The notes under the pieces are model-generated. The model did not search any database. It was not told the DNA's origin and saw nothing but the letters and a program-made list of their open reading frames with translations. From contig NZ_LXER01000040.1 in NCBI RefSeq assembly GCF_001654925.1, positions 1-64,000 of the forward strand: a stretch of 64,000 nucleotides of DNA, read 5' to 3'. Shown here in pieces: positions 60,401-64,000 of the stretch. Both the position numbers and the translations under genes were made by a program. The stretch comes from Buttiauxella brennerae ATCC 51605. GTDB lineage: Bacteria; Pseudomonadota; Gammaproteobacteria; Enterobacterales; Enterobacteriaceae. How positions within the stretch are numbered: position 1 is the stretch's first letter; each line of letters starts with the position of its first letter.

Positions 60401-61192
60401 TTCCGCGCCCGGATGAAGCGTTGTGGGTTCGGAAACCACGATGTCAGGTTTAGTGATGGTCAGCTCTGGCGCTTGCAATACGCCATCGTAAGCCAACTCC
60501 AGCGAGCGAGTTTCGATAACGCCAGTGTGTGATTCGAGCGTCCAGTCGGCGGCTTTTGCCGCACTGCCCGTTTCGTCACTGGAAGCTGCAACATCCGCAT
60601 GGGTGTAATCCGCCATACGGGTAATCAGAACGGTATCTTTTGATGTGACGTTACAGCCATAGAGCAAAATATCGCCATCGGTAGTGAGTTTCTCGCCCAG
60701 CTTTTCTAGCTGCTGCTGATAGAGGCCGATGGTTTGATCGTTAAGTTTGTCGCTACCGAGCGTGATTTCATCGCTGGCGCCATGGCTGATGATATGAATC
60801 GCGGTGATATTTTTATCATTTTTTAGCGCGTCATTAATCTGCTCAAGGCCTGAATGCTCTGAGTCCAGAACCAGCACTCGGCTGCCTTCTGGCAACTGGC
60901 TGACCAGCGATTGCCAGTTCTGTACGTGGCTGTCGACGACATAAACTTCATGTGCAGGAGTGGCATCGGTTGGGGCCGGTGCTGCAATTGAAGCAGGCGC
61001 AGGGGCTGTCGCAGGCGGTACAAATACCGCTTTAGAAGCGTCGGGCGCGTTGTCGTGATGCTGAGCATCTAACGGATTATCCGCATGGCTTGCCGCTTCA
61101 ACGACGGCTGCACCATCAAACAACTGGCGTGGTTCCAGAGCGAAACGGTGATGACGAGGGCGGGTAGGGTTATCACTTCGTTGTCTGGACAT
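48473..61192 (-). CDS. Giant LEPR/DUF4347/cadherin-like surface protein (4239 residues)
   Basis: No normal signal peptide; the N-terminus carries a LEPR motif (LEPRQLFDGAA, residues 19-29). DUF4347 (~82-236) follows, with a caspase-like His137 (SHG) and Cys180 (LYGC). Residues ~240-2250 are heterogeneous cadherin/Ig-like domains (NDAPV/VNDRPT linkers, ITPxNDAP). Residues ~2250-3820 hold eight ~196-residue units, each with THAGTPVTTDVLANDTF, GYVGTDSYTYTVTSGGVTETATV and DWNGxxPxVTYTVSD. A VCBS-type domain sits at ~3950-4065. The last ~170 residues are unlike the repeats. No RTX nonapeptides seen. First gene of the operon; a probable secreted adhesin or biofilm matrix protein. Confidence 0.9.
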   Translation of the reverse strand: MSRQRSDNPTRPRHHRFALEPRQLFDGAAVVEAASHADNPLDAQHHDNAPDASKAVFVPPATAPAPASIAAPAPTDATPAHEVYVVDSHVQNWQSLVSQLPEGSRVLVLDSEHSGLEQINDALKNDKNITAIHIISHGASDEITLGSDKLNDQTIGLYQQQLEKLGEKLTTDGDILLYGCNVTSKDTVLITRMADYTHADVAASSDETGSAAKAADWTLESHTGVIETRSLELAYDGVLQAPELTITKPDIVVSEPTTLHPGAETGAFNGLTLTPSDDANIVITVRLSNTAAGDLVNGNERGKFLEYLGPMENAQAWLDSLRFTASDTELGNQSASTDVVFNMLTLSGGATLVTHVTITPANDPVTVPDSTLIVPERNGSGTVITEATLAALDPELQIGAQSASQIVYSLTAIPQYGYLTLNGTRLGVGSVFSQQDVRNGALKYVHTAMGDTQNTADGFSARVNDGATPIDQSDTVNVTLEIAPENQPPTISGSGIVFEGQPQNAVNTGNVGQYIVAEGGGDPQDGNLTLTITALPAHGTLYFNGVPVQVGQQIDYAERNLLTYANNGEDGITQDTFGVSVTDQGGGTPTTASSDAIIKLDIQQVDDDPFLDTDSTLHADVVPGPADVVLTPEMLTSLDTDSPANRVSFVVDAAGLTHGYLTLNGLLLKSGDTFTMEDVIQGKVAYVQYLNAQPGGIDVFNFRVIDHSTALRWNPDGTTFTRQGGIWDGEAATDRLTHFQFTIGLVRLANNPTPDNVPPWNIPDSTNSSGYIGTDVTNPTLPPHGAINEGGSLVLSGTGNISDATPGMSYVVQGISPDEIVYTYLGVGAGQSGLTIMKSDGNGGMVTINAFGSFTQADLDAGLIRIVHDGGENFEFNARFSVSAGQVTLDANGNPMAVTWDPELKIFVTPVNDAPVITGSSNTVLAEGETVYITTSQLNLRDPDDANSGSPWENIANINGSNNYALNNEVIGDNALKIVFQSLPTGGVLQYFNGTTWVTITSADIGTLKLDASLLKSDNSSGLRFVSNGSEVRSTSFIVSAVDRWGASSAVNATVGITITNVNDGPMIPATPDSPDITVPPDSPNKIGGLPANNPATVVEGGYVQLNNAQLQAYDPDSSPEQVQYTVSTVPAHGRLAYSTDGVNFSFLGNGSTFTQADINNGRIYYLNNGDETSGSGLNADGFNFTLSDGDKEQSGNHFAINVTPTNDKPTVTAPSGPIDIGGSSHAVNGFTVADPDIISGSSATNILETTVRLLHSNGSAFSQAEYNNIVLTAAANSGATVTGGINGYLVITGTVAQVNAALAGLTVTFPDDRNAQYQVQVITDDRLRDVNGNLSGAANGGPVNQPATPAFGTPPGTVDGTPYNWYLDGVPANNGNITANQVVINASETNDPGTLVVGNTDKTTFEDQPTIIGGDITITDDESAAFGKNVTVTLTVPQGQLGIAGADDNSGFIIDGVTITGDNSGKLVLTGTASAIQALLNNPTSGLTYLSDKDANHDQNGGAAGDVTLTIHLDTSASNVGNTTGVVPADVQIAITITPVNDAPTVTAPTDTILLDNNAPGGNSVGGIVISDPDVSDAGGIATGEQNIVQVTVRITDQNGNPFEVLQYRDQQNSAVNISSLNTTSGVTVQSTSPDGINPPANGVNAPLVITGTIDQINAYLAQLQVRMSGIQVDDADQYFRVEVIVDDRLRDANGRLTTGANGGNNANPTGDGTLPVPTTDFSPYAKVPTGLELNVATTYRTVFQSSTNDPAHIELGGSPVLNTNENSATVTLPPITLSDVDAGSQTMTVTVKLPNGFTFVAPTGSGGTFTGAGTDTLTFTGSYAQINTYLAGLKVSLPDVPGDATASDWNGNFGVTVTVNDGGNSGSRPVTLPNLTDPNSDPGQVEYEDGPGGTSSALITTRTFTFTVNPVNDAPVVVGTPTVTIPTLEEDTPGGSVAGSNVGNLFSGFFNDQKDTVDNGNTGGAGGSRADNFYGVAITQLTTNAAQGEWQYSLDGVNWLAVGNRSDSNALILTASSSLRFVPAANYFGNPATLGVRLVETNVNGDISSTPTVLPNGSVTNINTTGGRGGTSIYSETVITLNTVVTNINDRPTLGDKTLTIAEDTNGTQTVGQLFQSVYGDATDNQSGIAGGENASGALGYVAIYANDTDASKGQWQYFDGTTWQAIPSDLGESHAFVLASNTQMRFVPTADYNGSVSGGLHLRASDTTDTTASGIFGGRVNFFDFAVAGDQTSHWSNTATLGVNITAVADANNDSFTTHANVPLIKNASDLLANDTFSNGDKTVTSVTQPTNGTLSYVGGVLTYTPNRGFVGTDSYTYTVTSGGVTEQATVTINVTNQAPIVANENQTLNEDTSASGNVLTNDRDPDGAVDTLSVKTFTVEGQTYTAGTTVTLAGSHGTLTVNANGTYNYTPGGDWHGDILVSYVVTDGNMNGDKTATLGLHIAAVDDAVDNIEKEHTGTVITTDVLANDSFVNSDRAVTDFSQGAHGTVTRGPGNSLIYTPTPGYVGQDKYTYTVTSGGVTETATVFILLTNTPPSPSAQVDSTPEDTALNGDVLHTIVDPDGDPLHVTDFQIAGIAGTHQAGESVIIPNQGTFILRANGTYTFVPIADWNGKVPTITFNVSDNTFDPPTQSTLDITVTPVQDFVNDSVSTHAGTPVTIDALRNDRFSNADATITDTSAPAHGSVSIVNNKLVYTPDAGYVGDDSFTYTVTSGGVTEIATVTVTMTNAAPTVPNVYITTTEDRPILNTLLGEATDGDNDNLSIVKFTINGTDYAAGLTPVDIPGMGRITITQEGLYLFTPLADWNGIVPPINYTVSDGNQGGEVSSTLVITVTPVVDIQADQASTHSDDAVIINVLANDTFTNPDRQVSVSGISAQGGRLEVLSDNTVRYSPPAGYAGRDSFTYTVTSGGITETTIVSILVTNTSPMSGDMQLTMNEDGTPLSGELNVTDPDNDVLRVTSFQVDGIAGSFPVVNLGSPTVAVIPGVGTFTLTYDRQYTFTPVPDWNGIVPQISYTVTDDNGGALVVGKIDIAVNPVKDIADDNVTMHAGTSTTTDVFANDTFINTDKEITDLGTAKFGTVSLSADGKSIVYTPAPAFVGNDSYTYSVTSGGITETATVYITVTNAPPVAQPDVNAGNEDTPLTGNVLTNDTDADNRPAVQDTLTVTGFTLAGDSISRMVGSPVFISGQGQFTLNADGTYTFVPVKDWNGTLPVITYQISDGRNGGTSSSTLTLTVTPVQDIERDDATTHAGTPVVIDVLNNDTFENSDHQITATTNGLHGTTTIVDGKVVYIPVAGFVGNDIFGYTVTSGGVRETTFVTVSITNNASQAADDSNATPEDGVAGGNVLTNDRDIDNDKLTLTGFTVDGTTIYAAGGALNIPNMGVLVMQADGNWTFTPVADWNGTLPVVTYFVSDGNNGGESEAKLRVIITPVKDAFDDNVTVHGNTSVTTDVFANDTFANSDKIIQSVTQGSHGTVSIVNGKITYTPNVGYVGTDSYTYTVLSGGIQETATVSVTVENTLPVTRPDLNITPEDNVVSGNVLDNDSDPDGDPLTVTQFNVDGQTAPAGYPVIIAGVGEFTLRSDGSYTLTPIADWNGRVPTVTYTVNDALIGGISTGTLNIIISPVADINADDATVHAGNPVTTDVLANDNFENQDATITAVTNGANGSTVLQPNGQITYTPRTGFVGTDTYTYTVTSGGVTETTTVTVHVINSAPVVSPEGVITPQGNAVSGNLLTNDSDPDGDPIHLSSFQVGGQRYAAGETAVLAGIGSLTVLRDGSYTFTPVNSKFGFVPPVTYTVSDGNEGGETNGTLRILVAPSVEIQVREDGLTPLDPGAQEVSGTLDLLSLDKLKTFTFQGRVITAEQLLQLNPLSPITIETVTGTITLLAYYSPADGEGHVDYRFTLRQAVSQPGLVSTHNDYAVEVNGVTVGQLRITVFNDSPTATDDSAEILQDQNQESASGNVFNDDRMGADGAANNGPVTGVVSENTGSTGTIGGASGGQYGTLTLDSKGNWTYQVNRSDPRVASLEANATLTEVFVYTITDSDGDVSEARLTILIHGVTAMPNVDDRNGDQIFGPDEEETLTTYSQSYEPGLFILPLVYDLQSDAIGLQTRLNSRFAAYGYGIEHANAPVMQQAVLFSRWYSDTREQRTLPGLESNALGQNSLGNSFGPFGIGQADERSSFAQTSVTQEATQVEQPTVIASGAKPLSMQLAALEKHTLASGKHITVPTINRR

Positions 61193-61243
61193 GGGGATTC
61201 ACTCTGTAAGCAACGGCGGCATTACAGCAATGATACATCTGAT

Positions 61244-61285
61244 TTACATAATATGAATGTATTAGGGGGTCTAATTACATAATAT
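61244..61285 (-). promoter_or_regulatory. Direct repeats in the promoter region of the giant-protein operon
   Basis: TTACATAATAT occurs at 61244-61254 and again at 61275-61285, 31 bases apart (about three helical turns), 50-95 bases upstream of the giant gene's ATG. A regulator could bind both on one face. The minus-strand TATTAT inside each also resembles a -10 box. Confidence 0.4.
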
Positions 61286-61289
61286 TTAC

Positions 61290-61620
61290 GAATGTTTATA
61301 GGAGAATTCCTACAGAGTTTATCCGTGTTTTTCATGTGGTTTAGTGCGTGAGGTAAAGAGATAAAAATCAGAAGGAAAAGCTATGTTGCGGCGGGGGAAT
61401 ATAATAAACCACCGAGCGGCGGTTATTTCTGCTTAATAAGGACAATAAAAAGGGGATTTTTTAAGAAGCGCGTTTAATCATTGTTGATGGTAATAGCCAG
61501 ATTTATAAAATCGCTCCATTTGGGTAAATAATAAACAATACTTAGATGTCACTAATGTTTACTATTAAAAATGAAATAGTTCGTTACCAACATCTGGTCA
61601 CCATGCTCGTGCCAGAGAAA
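61290..61620. other. AT-rich intergenic stretch upstream of the giant gene
   Basis: About 330 bases without a gene, between the giant gene's promoter and the symporter terminator; AT-rich with several A/T tracts, as in H-NS-bound regulatory DNA. I see no distinct site. Confidence 0.4.
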
Positions 61621-61621
61621 T

Positions 61622-61648
61622 AAAAAAGCCACCGAAGGTTCGGTGGCT
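61622..61648 (-). terminator. Rho-independent terminator of the symporter gene
   Basis: Minus strand AGCCACCGAA-CC-TTCGGTGGCT then TTTTT: 10-base perfect stem, 20 bases after the stop codon. Confidence 0.88.
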
Positions 61649-61668
61649 ATTTAGTTGAGTGAAGTGTA

Positions 61669-63447
61669 TTACCGCTGACTTTGCGTCGCGGGTTTAAATA
61701 CCACTGTCGCGTTATCCATCTTCGCACTGCGTTTTAACGCGTATCCGACAATAAACACCGCTGTGGCGCAGGCCAGGAACAACAGGCGGCCCCACATTGG
61801 GTTTGGAATCAGCATCATCGCCGACAGACCAATTGCCATGTAGATAGTCAGATCGCCCAGTTTGTTACGCTGCATGCGGTCAACGATGTCCTGCGCGTCG
61901 TCTTCAACACACTCGGTTTCCACATCTTTAAAGAACGCATTGGTCGCTTCCACGTTAGTGTCTGCTTGCGGCTTATAGAACAGCGTACTCAGGCAGAAGA
62001 AGCCACCGGTCAGCACCAGGTGTGCAACGATTGGAATGATGGTTTTCAGTTCGCTCACTTCGCGGCCAGTCAGTTTCTCAACGCCGAACCAGGACATCAC
62101 GTACTGCGGAGTAAAGATATCAACCACCATCCAGGAGACGCCCAGACCGAACACAACTGTTGCCCATGGAGCCCATGAAGGCGTTTTACGAATCAGCATA
62201 CCGAAGAACAATGGCACCAGAATCGGGGATTGCAGCAGTGTTGCGACTTGCATCATCAGGTCGAACAGGCTGAGGTGTTTGAGAGAGTTAAAGAACTGCG
62301 CCATGAAGATAACCAGCAAGCCGTTAACCAGGCAGGCGATTTGTCCTGCACGCAGTTGCTCTTTATCGTTCGCTTTCCCTTTACGCACAATCGTTGCGTA
62401 GAAGCTGCGAACGAAGATGCCAGAGTTACGGTTGAGTGCTGAGTCCATGGAAGACATGGTTGCCGCGAACAGGCCTGCCATCAGCAGCCCAACGGTGCCC
62501 AGCGGCATGGCTTCACGAGCAAACACCAGGTAAACCGCATCACGTGCTTTTGCGCCCAGTTCAGGATATTGCGCACCGGCATTCGGGTAGAGAATCGCCG
62601 TTGCCCACGGTGGGATGAACCAAATCACCGCGCCAACCAGCATCATCAGCAGCGCCATCAGTGCGGCTTTGCTGGCATTTTTGGAGTCTTTTGCATTCAG
62701 GAAACGGTAGGATTCCTGCATATTGTTGATACTTTGCAGCTGCTTCACGACGAAGAACAGGAAGGTACCGACCATCAGTAACGGGTAGTTCATGTCCGGG
62801 CCAGTAAAGAAGCCAGACGGGAATTCAGTCACGATATTTGCCGGGCCACCGACTGCCCAGAGGGCAACCACCGCACAAGCTACGGAAATAACGGCAATCA
62901 CCAGCGTTTGAATAAAGTCAGATGCCACCACGCCCCATGCGCCGCTCAGCATTGAAATGGCCAGAACCGCAAGGCCGGTAATCCAGATAGTGGTGATAAT
63001 GTCAGCGTTAAATACGGCGGAGGCAAATACCCCGAGACCATTAAGCCACACGCCTGCGTTAATCACGCTCAGCGGGATAATCACCCAGGTAAAGAACTGC
63101 TCGTTGACCGGGCCAAAACGGCGACGTACCGCTTCAGTTGGTGTATCAACGCGCATTTGACGGAAGCGGCGAGCGAAGTAAGCCCACGCCAGAAGATAGG
63201 CAAACATGTTGCCGATAAATACGGCCAGCACCGCAAAACCATCGGTAAAGGCTTTGCCCGCCGCACCGGTGAACGTCCAGGCAGAGAACTGCGTCATAAA
63301 CGCGGTTGCCCCAACCATCCACCACAACATCTTGCCACCTCCGCGGAAGTAGTCGCTGGTGCTGTTATTAGCCATTTTTTTGAATAGCAGACTAATTGCT
63401 ACCATTAATAAAAAATAACCCGCTATTACTATGTAGTCGTAAGACAT
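61669..63447 (-). CDS. Sodium:solute symporter (SSS family)
   Basis: 592-residue inner-membrane symporter with ~14 helices. Family features: SDYFRGGGKMLWWMVGATAFMTQFSAWTFTGAAGKAF (helix 1-2 sodium site) and GLLMAGLFAATMSSMDSALNRNSGIFVRSFY (helix 8 sodium site). A hydrophilic insert of ~50 residues (ADTNVEATNAFFKDVETECVEDDAQDI) precedes the last two helices, as in sugar-transporting members such as YidK. A KdgR-type operator 66 bases upstream suggests a pectin- or hexuronate-derived substrate; substrate not proved. Confidence 0.88.
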   Translation of the reverse strand: MSYDYIVIAGYFLLMVAISLLFKKMANNSTSDYFRGGGKMLWWMVGATAFMTQFSAWTFTGAAGKAFTDGFAVLAVFIGNMFAYLLAWAYFARRFRQMRVDTPTEAVRRRFGPVNEQFFTWVIIPLSVINAGVWLNGLGVFASAVFNADIITTIWITGLAVLAISMLSGAWGVVASDFIQTLVIAVISVACAVVALWAVGGPANIVTEFPSGFFTGPDMNYPLLMVGTFLFFVVKQLQSINNMQESYRFLNAKDSKNASKAALMALLMMLVGAVIWFIPPWATAILYPNAGAQYPELGAKARDAVYLVFAREAMPLGTVGLLMAGLFAATMSSMDSALNRNSGIFVRSFYATIVRKGKANDKEQLRAGQIACLVNGLLVIFMAQFFNSLKHLSLFDLMMQVATLLQSPILVPLFFGMLIRKTPSWAPWATVVFGLGVSWMVVDIFTPQYVMSWFGVEKLTGREVSELKTIIPIVAHLVLTGGFFCLSTLFYKPQADTNVEATNAFFKDVETECVEDDAQDIVDRMQRNKLGDLTIYMAIGLSAMMLIPNPMWGRLLFLACATAVFIVGYALKRSAKMDNATVVFKPATQSQR

Positions 63448-63512
63448 ATGAGTGCCTCATGTCCGTATGAGTGAGTGTCAATTGGAAAGAGTAAAACATG
63501 GTATTCATATAA

Positions 63513-63531
63513 GTTGAAATATCGTTTCATT
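63513..63531. promoter_or_regulatory. KdgR operator
   Basis: GTTGAAATATCGTTTCATT fits the KdgR consensus AATRAAAYRNYRTTTYATT at 17 of 19 positions, differing only in the first two bases. It lies in the divergent region between the symporter and the last gene, 66 bases from the symporter start. KdgR represses pectin and 2-keto-3-deoxygluconate genes. Confidence 0.7.
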
Positions 63532-63855
63532 ATTTATTTTAAATAATGGATGGCGATCATGTTTTTTGATTTTCATCGCCCTGAGTCTGAGGGTTTTCCG
63601 AATCCTTAAGATTTGTCTTGTGTGTTTTTTAAGCTAAATCAACAATATTGTCTTAAATGAAATCAAATACACCGGGAATTTCGAATTATCCGGCAGGGAA
63701 AAGTGAACGGTCTGGTTTTTTTTAGCGGGAATTAAGCTGCCCGATATAAAGCATAATTGTGAAATATATGTAGCGTGAAAATTGAGAATTCTCCGCTGTT
63801 GAGGGACTGACGTTTTTCCTATCTTCCAGAGACTCAATTCTCATGAGATGGGCTT
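63532..63855. other. Divergent intergenic region upstream of the last gene
   Basis: 324 AT-rich bases that must hold promoters for both flanking genes. AATTGTGAAATATA (near 63745) contains one CRP-like half-site (TGTGA) without a partner. GAGATGGG precedes the last ATG. Confidence 0.4.
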
Positions 63856-64000
63856 ATGAATCGTTACTCCTCCGTGCTGTTGCTCGGCACCCTGACCATG
63901 ACAACAATTGCTCATGCCGATGCGTTGGATGGCCTGTTTGATAACGCCATTGTGGGGTCCATTTCGCAGGCGATTAACGATGCCTACAAGCCTGGTGACA
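63856..64000 (+). CDS. N-terminal fragment of a secreted protein, possibly a periplasmic pectate/oligogalacturonate lyase
   Basis: The window ends inside this gene; 48 codons are visible. MNRYSSVLLLGTLTMTTIAHA is a signal peptide, then DALDGLFDNAIVGSISQAIN and DAYKPGD. It is divergent from a KdgR-linked symporter, and the N-terminus vaguely recalls family-2 pectate lyases of Yersinia, so a pectinolytic enzyme is the best guess. Too little sequence to be sure. Confidence 0.55.
   Translation, partial: MNRYSSVLLLGTLTMTTIAHADALDGLFDNAIVGSISQAINDAYKPGD

Overview
The window is chromosomal DNA of an Enterobacteriaceae (enterobacterial) species. Its backbone genes are close to, but not identical with, the Escherichia coli block tyrB-aphA-yjbR-uvrA/ssb-yjcB-soxS/soxR-ghxP-yjcE-actP-yjcH-acs-fdhF. 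ERIC elements and a second intergenic palindrome family are frequent, as in Enterobacter-, Kluyvera-, Lelliottia- or Buttiauxella-like genomes. I cannot fix the genus. The first ~51 bases look like a transposase sequencing adapter and not genome, so this is probably the end of a draft contig.

Layout. 0.15-27 kb is backbone: aromatic aminotransferase, periplasmic phosphatase, SOS-regulated uvrA/ssb with a shared LexA box, SoxR/SoxS with its 18-bp operator, purine permease, Na+/H+ antiporter, a cidAB-like pair with its LysR regulator, the acs-yjcH-actP acetate operon, and selenocysteine-containing fdhF with a sigma-54 promoter. Local additions are an M20 amidohydrolase plus a solitary amino-acid-binding protein, a glutathione transferase, and a Gfo/Idh dehydrogenase divergent from an alpha-glucuronidase-like protein. 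Relative to E. coli, yjbQ, pdeC (yjcC) and nrf-gltP are missing from their usual places.

27.1-42 kb looks like an accessory island lying between an OmpR-type response regulator and a hybrid sensor kinase that may be its partner. It carries IS3-family remnants, a tacA-tacT acetyltransferase toxin-antitoxin pair, a MarR-GNAT fusion under a 45-bp palindrome, a six-gene sugar operon (RbsACB-like transporter, D-lyxose isomerase, class II aldolase, PfkB kinase) and an AT-rich orphan hcp followed by two unknown genes arranged like a type VI effector-immunity pair.

42.2-61.2 kb is one minus-strand operon: a 4239-residue LEPR/DUF4347/cadherin-like surface protein, a TolC-type lipoprotein, two HlyD-type adaptors and an M50 zinc-protease-HlyD fusion. 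It resembles a type I secretion locus but has no ABC ATPase, and it is the strongest candidate for an undescribed system. The window ends with a sodium:solute symporter under a near-consensus KdgR box, divergent from the truncated start of a secreted protein, suggesting use of pectin or hexuronate breakdown products.
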